A DNA stretch of 64,000 nt from the NCBI GenBank assembly GCA_022605405.1, contig JABYQQ010000006.1, forward strand, positions 248,001-312,000, read 5' to 3'. The position numbers and the translations under genes were made by a program. Position 1 is the first letter of the stretch; each line of letters opens with the position of its first letter. The notes beneath the pieces are model-generated. The model had not been told where the DNA came from. It saw nothing but the letters and a program-made list of their open reading frames with translations, and searched no databases. This document shows, in pieces, positions 1 to 11,102 of the stretch. This DNA comes from Earliella scabrosa. Lineage: Eukaryota > Basidiomycota > Agaricomycetes > Polyporales > Polyporaceae.

Positions 1-2250
1 AGCTTAGCAGCAAGTGCCAAGTTTGCATTGTGGCTGTGTAGCAATGACAATTGTCTATCTAATCGAATAACTTACTAAGACTTATGAGCTTTTCAATAAT
101 GACCACTCTTAGCCATACATTTGGATTGTAGAGAAATCTCAGACAGGCTATGCAATCAAATATGCAAAAAGATTCTACAGTATATGATTAAATGCAGTGC
201 TGCATTGCTCTCTGGAGCTCTCTACACAGTATTATTCTTATTGAAAGAATATATTCTGCAGAACACAATCCATCAGATTGAAGATACCACTATGGCAAAT
301 GTTATTCAGAAATGATAGACATCAGATTAGAGACATTATCTTTACTACAATACATGGACTATAACAATATACAACTCATCAATCGTTTCTGCCAGAGATT
401 GGCCCACTCCAAACCAAGTTCATCCCTCTCAGCCAAGTTAGTCCCATCACACCCTTCACCCAGCCTATTGCCACTGGCTGCAATGTCACACCTCCCTCAC
501 CATGCCACCTCCCCCGCAGCTGAGCCAAGCTGTTCATGCCACACAGTAGCACATCTCTATGGGGCATTCCAACTCTTGCGCCCATTCATCGTCTTCACAA
601 CGAAGAAACTTCAGATTCAGGATGAATGGTTTGAGTGCCTGGCTGAATTGTTCTACAACTCAACCACACGTTCCTTCTACCTCCTGCATACATCCTCACT
701 CACCTCAAAGTCCTGACCAAGCAGTCAAGCGGGTGTGAACAGAGACTGAGTTGAGCCAGCCTCAACTTCCCTCTCTCGTTCTGCCTTCTGAGAACACATC
801 CCATTCGGCATCATCCTCTTTGACTGCAGCATTTGGCAACATCAATCTTGCAGTTTCACAGAGTCTCTATCATGCAGCACCAGAGTCTGATGGTGATACC
901 TCCCCTGATGGTACCCCCAGATGTACGGAGCATACATTAGCATTGTTATGTGATTGTTGATGTATTGACTGAGAGTGTAGAGGTGTTGCTGTTGGTCAAG
1001 GGCCAGGTCGGACTGGACATCTCCATGCTCTCAGTCAGATGATGTGCGATCCTGCTTTCTGGATTGAGCAGCTCAGAGGTGGCCAGAAGATGCCAGTGTT
1101 CCTCGATGATACAGTTACCAACTCTCAGCACACTGCTGCATGGGAGGCTTTCAGTGCATTGTGTGGAATCCACCTTGCAGTGCACACTTTGGGACCTGTT
1201 TTCATCTCACCTTTTCTCATTCTACTGGCACTTCTCTCCCTGTTCGAACCAGACACCAATCTCCGCTTCACTGCATGGCTCGGTGCTCAAGTTCGTCTCA
1301 GCTGTTGTCAGCCCAATTGTTGATTTGTCTGTGTTGGCTGCTCTTGACAAGGATCTTGCTACATCCCTTGCACCCTGGATCAAGCTGCCTTGGAACGAAC
1401 CTATTCCTTCATTCCACGACCAGGAGCATCCTGCAAGACAATTTGTCATTATGGTTTTGGAGAAGAATGTAAGTCATACATTGTTGCCATTCAGTGCATA
1501 ACATCCCTGCTATACTGATATTTCACCAGATCACTGAGGTCACCAGTTCATATTTGAACTTGATTGTTTAGTGACAGTGTGATGGCTGTAGATCATTTGG
1601 TCATTTATTAGCATCTCAATAGTGATGAGCAACTATCATCAATTGTGGGGAAGTCGATACTGATCAAGCAAATTCGTGAAAAAGAGAGTGGATAGGGATA
1701 CAGGGACTGTGACGGCAAGATGAGAGAGCACGGGAAGCAGATGCTGTTCTATGTCTGGCGCAGCGAGAGACCGATTGGCTGTAACATCTCTGATAAATAT
1801 CTGGGAGCTCCCTGCCTACTACGCCGAATGAGTTACACTGATTAGATGACCTGTGTAATGTGCTCACCTGTCCACCTTCACCACTAATTGAACCAGATTG
1901 ACCATATCTATGAACTCGACATAACCCTTGACGGCCACGCTCCGCTGGCAGCGATAGACAATGGCCATAAGAGAGTCTGTGGTGAAGGCATGACGTTCAT
2001 CTGGTGTGGTATCACTGGAGGCAAGGCAGCGGGGGCTCTCTATTCAACTCTGACAGGTTTCTTCAGCAATGTTCATCTCTGGCCCAGATGAGAGATTTTG
2101 AAGGACCTGGAAAGGCATCCAAACTTCGTCCAGGGTATCCTCCGTGAACGCTTTCTCAGCATTATAGCCAAACATCGCAGCCTCGTTTACCACCTTCTGT
2201 CGTTTATGCTTCTTGCCTCCACGCATGCGCCGGGGTTCATGTGTGAGAGA
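1..2250. other. Decayed repeat DNA, no assignable gene
   Basis: I see short open stretches on both strands (for example 312-716 and 1039-1501 on plus) but none that I recognise and none with a convincing exon structure. The segment 1064-1470 on plus stays open for about 145 codons and ends near a GTAAGT-like donor at 1467, so it could be an exon of a dead element gene. A copy of the recurrent end motif (CTCATCAATCGTTTCTGCC) lies at 375-393, and 1577-1648 resembles the long left end of the element that starts at 25718. The region is best read as old, overlapping transposon ends. Confidence 0.45.
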
Positions 2251-2252
2251 TG

Positions 2253-2530
2253 TTACGATTGATGAGGGAACTGAAGAAATCGTTCTTTAGGAGGTGACAT
2301 TGCCCATTAGACGCCAAACGCCTTTTTGACCCCGTGGGAACAGAATTCAGACTCCGCTTACTCTCTACTTATGCTGTGCTAACAGATGACATAAGCGCCA
2401 GTAACAAAGTTTCTTACCATCAAACCCTGACACAGGGTTAGGGTGGGCGGCAATAGGGTCACTTTGACGCCTTGGTCACAGCTTGCCACTACCATAGATA
2501 CTGTTGTTGTAGTAAGCATTGAGCATCTAT
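2253..2530 (+). repeat. MITE-like end beginning TTACGATTGATGAG
   Basis: Begins with TTACGATTGATGAG at 2253-2266, followed by a block (about 2277-2291) that resembles, inverted, the GGACGAT-TCTTCG block found just inside the right ends at 39862, 47535, 52402, 52588 and 54057. Inside are short stretches related to those copies, including a GGGTTAGGGT word near 2435. It is the only copy in this orientation in the left 19 kb. Non-coding; the matching right end is not visible nearby. Confidence 0.5.
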
Positions 2531-2631
2531 AGTTTCATGGCTCTATTGAATGCCATCAAAATGGGCCTAGTTTCATAATATTTGGATAACATCTGCCTGA
2601 GATATAGTTTTTACTTTACTTTAGCTCCAGA

Positions 2632-3066
2632 TTGGAGCATTACAGCAATGTTCAGATTGATACGGAATTTCGTTTTGCGTGCGCACGAGCGCTACTCGCT
2701 CATGTGGCTGTACCGGCCAACCGGAGACTGAGAAGAAGCCGGCTCCGGGAAGTGGCAACTGGTCACACATTTGCGTATTGGCATGAGTTGGGCATGAGGG
2801 GTCCTCAATAAAGGCTCAAAAGACCTGAAAGGATGCTTGTTTGTGCTCTCCATTAATCCGTGTACAGTATCTCGCTGAGTCGTCGTGTTATAAGAGAAGA
2901 ACACGGGGTCACATCAAGTGACTGGATGTCACTGCGTGACCCCATGGGCGCTCGGTGCTCGAGGCCCGGGATCCGAGTCCTCCAGACGCTGGATCAGACG
3001 CGGGCGCGGGCGTGCGCACGAAAACGCGAATTCCGTATCAATATGAACATTGCTGTAACTCCGAAC
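2632..3066. repeat. Small foldback/MITE-like element with ~60-bp inverted ends
   Basis: The sequence around 2636-2690 is repeated in inverted orientation at about 3003-3062 (shared words include CAGCAATGTTC, GATACGGAATT and CGTGCGCACG). The interior of about 310 bp is GC-rich and has no credible gene. Size and symmetry fit a non-autonomous foldback element. No clear target duplication is visible. Confidence 0.65.
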
Positions 3067-3071
3067 CTCTC

Positions 3072-3114
3072 TAGCTTTGAGGGCACCGGCAGGTGACCGG
3101 TGCCCTCAAAGCTA
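3072..3114. repeat. Perfect 18-bp hairpin, 7-nt loop
   Basis: Left arm 3072-3089 and right arm 3097-3114 are exact reverse complements around the loop CAGGTGA. It abuts the foldback element at 2632-3066 and is followed by GGGCGCTTATTTTGCG, a word also seen beside the hairpins at 39297 and 53661. Function unknown; it looks like a subterminal hairpin of a repeat family. Confidence 0.75.
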
Positions 3115-3802
3115 AGGATGTTCGCATTTATCGGCCGATGGGCGCTTATTTTGCGATCACATGACCAGATGCAGTGCAAGTTACATCAGTATACATTCTA
3201 GTGCATATCAACATCTATACATGTTGTATACCATTAGAAGCGCATCTACTAGATCGTCTTTTTGGACTGGCTTATGTAATATTTGTGTACTATGCTGATT
3301 TATAATCAAGTAAATACTGTTTATCACCTTCATTTGCTTATCAAAAATATGAATGTATAGACCATTAAAACCAGAAAAATGAGCTCTGTCTAGTGGTCAT
3401 ATTTATAGTGGACCATACCCAATTGCCATAGCAGAAATATCAGGCAAAGTAAATAAATGACTGAAATATGAACCACTTCATTGCATTAAAGGTACCACTT
3501 TGTTAAATGCTGAACTTCAACTAGATTATGTAGTTCCTATCCCACTATTAATTCAGTTGTTCACTGTATGCTTTACTGCATGCTTAGGCAAGTCAGCTCT
3601 GATTTTTCTGATTATGCTCAAGACATCAAACAAATATCAGGCAAAGTGATACAGACTTGATGTCTGTTCAGTGATTGCACTGTATGGAATGAAAAACAGA
3701 CAGTGTTGACAGTGTTTGATAGCAAATGCACACATGTTCAAAACAACATGTCAATGTAACTAGTAACTATATAACAACCAAATATGCCTACTATCCACTT
3801 AT
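3115..3802. other. AT-rich spacer, no gene seen
   Basis: No credible coding region. The DNA is AT-rich and shares phrases (CAGACATCAAACA-like near 3625, CAGGCAAAG near 3640) with repeats at 59.9-61.1 kb and 57.7 kb. Confidence 0.5.
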
Positions 3803-3846
3803 CTCATCAATCGTTTCTGCCATACATGGCCCATTTCAAACCAAGT
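3803..3846 (+). repeat. End motif CTCATCAATCGTTTCTGCC, left-end type
   Basis: A roughly 43-bp end sequence starting CTCATCAATCG and containing CATGGCCCA and AACCAAGT. The same end is seen at 375, 21594, 25786, 44321 and 56136, and inverted at 29274-29314, 38803-38835, 46752-46787 and 53170-53201. It precedes the Copia LTR by about 35 bp, so the Copia palindrome probably landed in or beside one of these elements. Confidence 0.6.
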
Positions 3847-3880
3847 GGGTGTGAGAGTGGTGCAGGAAGGGGGCAGGGAC

Positions 3881-4270
3881 TGTTGAACTCTGCGCAATAG
3901 CTGGAGTTCCTGTGACCGCATCAGGTCACAAGTTTGCAAGAGGGTCATTGGCAGTGCGCCCGACCGACACTCCAATTGGTGCACGGAGATCGCGCCCCAT
4001 TCCCGAGTTATAAAATGTTTTCCGCACTTTTGGGCGCTTTTGCCTTGTCATTTTTCTTCGTTGATTTTCGGCGCCTTACTGCGCGCACAACTGTACAGTT
4101 CTTTCCCACGATGTAGCGCGCACTGCAAACTTCCTCCTCGTTGAGCTCTGGCGTCCTTAAACTTCACAGAGCTCGACCTAGGTGGGTGTTATTGTCATCT
4201 GCAATATATTAGACTTCACAGAGCTCGACCTAGGCCATTGTGACTGCTCTGAGGTGCCCTGCAGCCAACA
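3881..4270 (+). repeat. Ty1/Copia 5' LTR, left arm
   Basis: Starts TGTTGAACTC and ends GCCAACA, giving TG...CA ends, and is followed at once by a tRNA primer site. Length 390 bp. It contains a duplicated word, CACAGAGCTCGACCTAGG, near 4164 and 4216. The mirror LTR on the right (10637-10854 plus 15834-16005) is nearly identical in its inner part (one mismatch seen in about 216 bp) but clearly diverged in the outer ~175 bp. A related solo LTR is at 44597-45011. Flanking 5-mers (GGGAC left, CCTCC right of 16005) do not match, so no target duplication is seen. Confidence 0.8.
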
Positions 4271-6270
4271 GGTTATGAGCCCTGCGCTCTGACACCCTCC
4301 AGACGTCCATCCCTGCCTGTCCAACGCTCTCAAGACCTCATCCTGGTCCCCATCCATCCCTTCCTTCTCTCTGCTTGACTCCTTCTCTCTCTGGGACTCT
4401 CTGCTCCATCTTTCCTCGATATCTCCTGCAGTTTTTGTCCCTTCGCTCCGTCCTCTCGCCAGCCCGTCGCGCGCAACGTCACCGACCTACACCCATGGCG
4501 CCATCTGCACCAATCTTCCCCAAGCTCAACAATCGCAACTACCAGCAATGGAAGCTCGATATGGAGGCCAGGCTTCGCACTCTTGGTGCTCTGTGCATTG
4601 TGCAGGGTACTGAGTCGAGGCCTGCGTTCGTCAGCCCTCTCGACGCCGGTGAGCGCCGCGATCTATGCGATCTTGACAACAGGGTGGACATGGCAGCTGG
4701 GGAGATCTGGACATGTGTGGAGAGGGAGCAGCAGACGCATCTGGAGGCCATTCGAGACGATCCTGGAGCGATGTGGAGGAAGCTGGAGGCGGTGCACATG
4801 CAGAAACGTCCTGGTACGCGTTTTAACACCTACAACGCCCTCCTGAGCCTCTCCAAGGCCAAAGACGAGTCCCTATCCTCCCTTTCCACTCGAGCATCCC
4901 AGCTCAAGTCCGACATGCGTGCCGTGCATCCCACGGGCTTCGACATTGACAAGCTCAATGACGAGCTTGTCCTCATGGCGCTCATCCGTGCGCTGCCTGC
5001 GGAGTACAACAGCCTGCGGCAGACGCTGCTGCTGGACGACTCCCTGACGCTGGAGAAGCTCCAAGACACGTTCGTTGCGCTCGAGAACCAGCCCGGTGCG
5101 TCATCGTCGCTCCCCGTCCTCTCCCACGCCGCCTCTACCGTCACCTGCACGTTCTGCGGCCGCCAGAACCACTCTGAGGCCGAGTGCTACTCCAAACACA
5201 ATGTCAGCGCAAAGGCGAAGGAGAAGGCCACTCAGTGCATGCAGTTCCGCTCCCAGAAGCCGAAGCGCAAGGAGAACGCGGCCGAGGTGTCCAAGGACAC
5301 GTCAGAGACACCCCAGGAGTCCGCTGGAGCGGCGACTGTGAGTGCTGGTTGCGCCTCTGCACTGCTGTCCGTCTCGGACCACGCTTTGTGGCTCTCTTCG
5401 CCAGCAGCAGCTAACTGGAACACCAACACAGGTGCTTCTGCACACATGACTCCACACCGCCACTGGTTTCGCTCGTACTCGCCCCACACCATCCCCATCC
5501 GCCTTGCCAACTCGCACATCGTCTACCCGGCAGGGCTAGGGTCTGTGGTGTTTCAGCCGGCGAAGAGGGATGGTGTTCTACCACCTGCGGTTGTACTACA
5601 TGATGTCTTGCATGTTCCTGCACTTGCCAGCAATCTACTGTCTGTCTTCCACCTCACGTGCCGGAAGGGCTACGTCGTCGTGCTTCAGGCGTCACGCGCG
5701 CTGTTCTACCACGAGGGCCAGCTGTGCTTCGAAGCGCAGGTAAACCAGCACAATGTCGGCTACCTCCTAGGCCACACCATTGCTCCGCCAAAGAATGCGA
5801 CCTCCGAGCAGCGATCTGCAAGGGCCTTGTTTCCGGGCTCACAATCTGCACGAAGCGTCAGCCAGACCCTATCTGTGAACCGTGCCTCGCTGGCAAGCTC
5901 CACCGCCATCCCATCCCTTGCTTAGCGTCCAGAAAGTTCACTGGCATTGCCCTCGTCCACACCGACCTCAAGGGCAAGCTTCCGGTCGCCACACCGGAGG
6001 GCTACCTGTACTGGATGATCTTTGTCTGCGACGCTTCGCGGTTCTGGGCCATCGCTTACCTGAAGCGCAAGAGCGACGTGTTTGCTACATTCAAGTCGTA
6101 CCAGGCCCACATCCCTGCACCTCGAGCTCCGTCTCCTCCTCCCACTCCCACATCGTCAGACGACGAACTCGACTGCCTGGGAGGTGACCACGAGGATGCG
6201 CTCGTGTGCTCGTTCGAGGCAATGGTTGCTGGCATCGAGCATGTCTACACGGGCGCGCGCGAGGACTTCC
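4055..6270. repeat. Left arm of Copia palindrome
   Basis: This 2,216-bp arm is the inverted repeat of 8637-10852. Every landmark pair sums to 14907 (start codons 4495/10412, open-frame ends 5925/8982, LTR ends 4270/10637), so there is no net indel between the arms. I see only about four mismatches (near 4066, 5942, 6256 and 6260). Both arms share the frame-shifting AC near 5773 and the same abnormal deletion junction near 6100. Confidence 0.9.
4271..4287 (+). promoter_or_regulatory. Copia primer binding site (half-tRNA-iMet type)
   Basis: GGTTATGAGCCCTGCGC lies directly after the LTR. It is complementary to the anticodon stem-loop region of eukaryotic initiator tRNA-Met, which carries the CAU anticodon, and not to the tRNA 3' end. 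Drosophila copia is known to prime from an internal, cleaved iMet tRNA half; the match here suggests the same mode. Family identification is from recall of the tRNA sequence. Confidence 0.75.
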
Positions 6271-7545
6271 TGTCATACGACGATGCACTTGAGGTTGCCT
6301 TCGAGTCTGTGGTGCAGCACGCATGCAAGACGAACCAGGAGCACTTTGGCGAGCCTCGTCCATTGCAGAGGTCATGGAGCTTGCGTCTGACAAGTGCGAG
6401 CAGTGGCTGAAGGCCACGCAGGACGAGATCCAGTCCCTCGTCGAGAATGGCACCTTTGAGCTGGTTCGCCTGCCCCCTGGGCGCAAGGCAATTGGCTCGC
6501 GCTGGGTGTTCCGCGTCAAGCGCAATGCTGACGGCTCGATTGAGCGGTACAAGGGCCGTCTCGTTGCCAAAGGCTTCTCCCAGCGCCCTGGCTTTGACTA
6601 CAACGAGACCTTCGCCCCTACTCCGAAGTGGGCGTCGATTCGAGCCATCCTCGCACTTGCAGCGCTTGAGGATCTTGAACTCGAGTCCGTGGACACCTCA
6701 GCCTACCTCAATGGTGAGCTGAAGGAGGAGGTGTACATGAAGCAGCCAGAGGGGTTTGAGGAGAAGTCTCCAGAGTGGGTGTGGCGCCTTCGCAAGGCTC
6801 TCTACGGCCTCAAGCAGGCTGGTCGTTGCTGGCACGAGAAGCTGCACGAGGTGCTCCTGAAGCTCGGATTTTTGCGCCTGGTCTGCGAACACAGTGTCTG
6901 GGTCTACCTGCGCGATGGTGTACGTGTCATCATTCCTGTCTTCGTCGACGACATCACGCTTGCAGGCAAGTCGAAGGCGGCCATCCAGCGCGTTAAGGAC
7001 GACCTGCGCAAGCACTTCAAGCTGCGCGATCTTGGTCCAACGTCCTGGCTCCTTGGGGTCAAGATTGAGCGCGACCGCTCGAACCGTTCCCTCTCCATCT
7101 CGCGGCACCAGTACGCACTCGACGTCCTCGAGCGATACGGCTTCGCGAACTGCGACCCAGTCAGCACACCCATGGACCCCAGTCTTCGTCTCAGCTCAGA
7201 CATGGCTCCCAGCTCGCCCTCGGACATCCGCGAGATGCAGGACATCCCCTACAACCAGGCTGTTGGCTCCCTCTTCTACCTCGCTGTGGCGACGCGTCCA
7301 GACATTGCTCGCACTGTTGGCAACCTTGCTCGCTTCTCGACAAACCCTGGGATGACACACTGGAAGGCGGTGAAGCACCTCTTCCGCTACATCAAGGGCA
7401 CACTCGACTACAAGCTCACATACTCCCCTTCCTCCGACTCCGAGCTCTTCACCTCCTACACCGACGCCGACCACGCAGGCTGTCCAGATACTGGTCGCTC
7501 GACGTCTGGCTACGTGATCAAGATGGGCACTGGAGCGATCAATGA
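4495..7545 (+). pseudogene. Ty1/Copia gag-pol, left copy, broken
   Basis: ATG at 4495 opens a Copia polyprotein: Gag-like region (NYQQWKLDMEARL), a CCHC knuckle (CTFCGRQNHSEAEC, about 5151-5192), a protease-like stretch, then a reading-frame change near 5771-5778 where an extra AC in GGCCACACC shifts the frame. The shifted frame carries the GAG-pre-integrase motif (CEPCLAGKLH) and the start of integrase (HTDLKG near 5960). The integrase catalytic core is missing: sequence jumps at about 6100 from the FKSY codons to the linker before reverse transcriptase. Reverse transcriptase follows, in frame from about 6323, with YGLKQAGRCWH (near 6806) and the active-site FVDD (near 6943). RNase H begins (TDADHAGCPDTGRSTSGY) and stops at about 7540, where the inverted right copy starts. 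No 3' LTR. It cannot be autonomous. Confidence 0.85.
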
Positions 7546-10412
7546 GCAGATCTGGGGACGGCGAGTGACGCTGTGGGGTGTTGTCGTGCTCAGACGGCTC
7601 TGGCGTTGGCGCAGGAGACGGTGTCGCAATGCGAAGGCGCTGCAGAGGCTGGTTGAGGCGTTCGAGCTCATGGTGGTTGAGCGAGCCTTGATGGTGTCCT
7701 GCATGCGGTGGGAGGACTTTGCGAGTGAGCGCTGGATAGGGCCTGAACCCGGCATGGTCGTTGGCTTCCTGGTGCGCTAGAGGACGTGGCGCTGGAGCTG
7801 GCGGTGGACGTGGTGCAGGCGCGCACGGCGCAGGTGCAGGAGGTGCTGGCGGTGCTGGTGGACTGGGGGAGCGCGAAGGGACGTCAGGAGGCTGCTGGTG
7901 AGGCGGTGGAGGCGCATTTTGCGGTGCAGGAGGTGCAGGATCATCCGAGTCATCTCCCCCCTGATCGTGCAGCTCTGGCACGTCTGGCGCGTCCTCTGAC
8001 GGCTCGTCCGCGTCCCCTGCCGCTCCGGGGACGTCGACCTGGTCTAGCGGGACACCAAAGACGTTGATGAATGGGGAGTTCCCTGGGAAGCAGTGTTCGT
8101 CGAAGACAGCATGCGAGGAGATGAGGAACTTCTTTGCAGCAGGATCCCAGAAGCGCCACGCCTTTGTGCCCTCAGGGTACCCGACAAAGATGCACTTGCG
8201 TGTGTGCGGCTGCAGCGCCTTGCGGTCCTTCTTGCGCACGAGCACGTAGGCCAGACAGCCAAAGACGCGGAAGTAGGAGACATCCGGCTTGCGTCCGTCG
8301 CCCTTCCACACTGTGTAGGGGATGCCGCCGTCGAGCGCAGAGGTGGGCATGCGGTTCCGCGTGTGGATGAATGTCGAGACGGCAAGAGACCAGAACGAGG
8401 GAAGGAGCTTCGACTGGACGAGGAGTGTGGTGGATCCCTCAGCGATGGTGCGGTTTCCTCGCTCTGCGACGCCGTTCTGATGCGGTTCATCGGTCTCTGT
8501 GTGCTGGCGGTGGATGCCATGCTCCGCGCAGAAGTCGATGTACTCCTGGCCCATGCACTCGCCGCCCTTGTCGTCGTGCGTCGCCTTGATGCGCAGGCCC
8601 AGGCAGTTCTCCGCGTAGCCCTTGTACGACTTGAAAGGAAGTCCTCACGCACGCCCGTGTAGACATGCTCGATGCCAGCAACCATTGCCTCGAACGAGCA
8701 CACGAGCGCATCCTCGTGGTCACCTCCCAGGCAGTCGAGTTCGTCGTCTGACGATGTGGGAGTGGGAGGAGGAGACGGAGCTCGAGGTGCAGGGATGTGG
8801 GCCTGGTACGACTTGAATGTAGCAAACACGTCGCTCTTGCGCTTCAGGTAAGCGATGGCCCAGAACCGCGAAGCGTCGCAGACAAAGATCATCCAGTACA
8901 GGTAGCCCTCCGGTGTGGCGACCGGAAGCTTGCCCTTGAGGTCGGTGTGGACGAGGGCAATGCCGGTGAACTTTCTGGACGCTAAGCAAGGGATGGGATG
9001 GCGGTGGAGCTTGCCAGCGAGGCACGGTTCACAGATAGGGTCTGGCTGACGCTTCGTGCAGATTGTGAGCCCGGAAACAAGGCCCTTGCAGATCGCTGCT
9101 CGGAGGTCGCATTCTTTGGCGGAGCAATGGTGTGGCCTAGGAGGTAGCCGACATTGTGCTGGTTTACCTGCGCTTCGAAGCACAGCTGGCCCTCGTGGTA
9201 GAACAGCGCGCGTGACGCCTGAAGCACGACGACGTAGCCCTTCCGGCACGTGAGGTGGAAGACAGACAGTAGATTGCTGGCAAGTGCAGGAACATGCAAG
9301 ACATCATGTAGTACAACCGCAGGTGGTAGAACACCATCCCTCTTCGCCGGCTGAAACACCACAGACCCTAGCCCTGCCGGGTAGACGATGTGCGAGTTGG
9401 CAAGGCGGATGGGGATGGTGTGGGGCGAGTACGAGCGAAACCAGTGGCGGTGTGGAGTCATGTGTGCAGAAGCACCTGTGTTGGTGTTCCAGTTAGCTGC
9501 TGCTGGCGAAGAGAGCCACAAAGCGTGGTCCGAGACGGACAGCAGTGCAGAGGCGCAACCAGCACTCACAGTCGCCGCTCCAGCGGACTCCTGGGGTGTC
9601 TCTGACGTGTCCTTGGACACCTCGGCCGCGTTCTCCTTGCGCTTCGGCTTCTGGGAGCGGAACTGCATGCACTGAGTGGCCTTCTCCTTCGCCTTTGCGC
9701 TGACATTGTGTTTGGAGTAGCACTCGGCCTCAGAGTGGTTCTGGCGGCCGCAGAACGTGCAGGTGACGGTAGAGGCGGCGTGGGAGAGGACGGGGAGCGA
9801 CGATGACGCACCGGGCTGGTTCTCGAGCGCAACGAACGTGTCTTGGAGCTTCTCCAGCGTCAGGGAGTCGTCCAGCAGCAGCGTCTGCCGCAGGCTGTTG
9901 TACTCCGCAGGCAGCGCACGGATGAGCGCCATGAGGACAAGCTCGTCATTGAGCTTGTCAATGTCGAAGCCCGTGGGATGCACGGCACGCATGTCGGACT
10001 TGAGCTGGGATGCTCGAGTGGAAAGGGAGGATAGGGACTCGTCTTTGGCCTTGGAGAGGCTCAGGAGGGCGTTGTAGGTGTTAAAACGCGTACCAGGACG
10101 TTTCTGCATGTGCACCGCCTCCAGCTTCCTCCACATCGCTCCAGGATCGTCTCGAATGGCCTCCAGATGCGTCTGCTGCTCCCTCTCCACACATGTCCAG
10201 ATCTCCCCAGCTGCCATGTCCACCCTGTTGTCAAGATCGCATAGATCGCGGCGCTCACCGGCGTCGAGAGGGCTGACGAACGCAGGCCTCGACTCAGTAC
10301 CCTGCACAATGCACAGAGCACCAAGAGTGCGAAGCCTGGCCTCCATATCGAGCTTCCATTGCTGGTAGTTGCGATTGTTGAGCTTGGGGAAGATTGGTGC
10401 AGATGGCGCCAT
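7546..10412 (-). pseudogene. Ty1/Copia gag-pol, right copy, broken
   Basis: Reads leftwards from an ATG at 10412. The Gag, CCHC knuckle and protease-like part (to 8982) and the frame-shifted pre-integrase part are the same as in the left copy. At about 8640 a ~190-bp piece of the integrase-RT linker sits inside integrase, flanked by copies of TTCAAGTCGTAC, after which the true integrase core resumes: HDDKGGE (near 8575) and GVAERGNRT (near 8460) supply the second Asp and the Glu of the DDE triad. A long Pro/Ala-rich linker follows (about 7900-7700) and the copy ends near 7546 against the RNase H end of the left copy. It has no reverse transcriptase. The two copies are complementary: left has RT without integrase core, right has integrase core without RT. 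Confidence 0.8.
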
Positions 10413-10852
10413 GGGTGTAGGTCGGTGACGTTGCGCGCGACGGGCTGGCGAGAGGACGGAGCGAAGGGACAAAAACTGCAGGAGATATCGAGGAAAGATG
10501 GAGCAGAGAGTCCCAGAGAGAGAAGGAGTCAAGCAGAGAGAAGGAAGGGATGGATGGGGACCAGGATGAGGTCTTGAGAGCGTTGGACAGGCAGGGATGG
10601 ACGTCTGGAGGGTGTCAGAGCGCAGGGCTCATAACCTGTTGGCTGCAGGGCACCTCAGAGCAGTCACAATGGCCTAGGTCGAGCTCTGTGAAGTCTAATA
10701 TATTGCAGATGACAATAACACCCACCTAGGTCGAGCTCTGTGAAGTTTAAGGACGCCAGAGCTCAACGAGGAGGAAGTTTGCAGTGCGCGCTACATCGTG
10801 GGAAAGAACTGTACAGTTGTGCGCGCAGTAAGGCGCCGAAAATTAACGAAGA
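8637..10852. repeat. Right arm of Copia palindrome
   Basis: Inverted partner of 4055-6270, separated from it by an unlike 2.37-kb centre (6271-8636). Near-perfect identity implies that the arms arose recently from one template or are kept alike by gene conversion. Confidence 0.9.
10620..10636 (-). promoter_or_regulatory. Copia primer binding site, right copy
   Basis: Same initiator-Met half-tRNA site as at 4271-4287, read on the minus strand, immediately inside the right LTR. Confidence 0.7.
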
Positions 10853-10854
10853 AA
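10637..10854 (-). repeat. Ty1/Copia LTR, right copy, inner part (split)
   Basis: Inner part of the right-hand LTR. The LTR is cut at 10854 by the CACTA transposon and resumes at about 15834, ending in CAACA at 16005. The duplicated GAAA on both sides (10851-10854 and 15830-15833) marks the insertion, and the uninterrupted order is visible in the left LTR at about 4055. Confidence 0.8.
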
Positions 10855-11102
10855 CACTGTGAGAAATATCGCGGGTGATGTCAGCACCCGACGTGGGTGA
10901 TATTCGGAAATCATACCGAATCCTGGGTATTTCGAAGACGTGGTGATTCAAGGGGAAAATCACCCCGACGGTTCCATACGGGGCGTGGGTTATTATCGCG
11001 TGGGCACAATTCCGGTCAGCGGGCTAGTCGCACAAAGTGATGTAGAGAGTGCGTAGGCGGGCATGTTGATTGACATGTAACTAGGGAGTACGGTATGGGT
11101 CA

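Noticed and set aside
6091..6570. 159-codon minus-strand frame in the Copia left copy
   Set aside because: Antisense to pol; GC-rich coding DNA leaves long antisense frames. The same holds for the frames at 8044-9249 where they do not match pre-integrase or integrase.
7546..8067. Plus-strand frames just right of the palindrome centre
   Set aside because: They are antisense to the Pro-rich linker of the right Copia copy.
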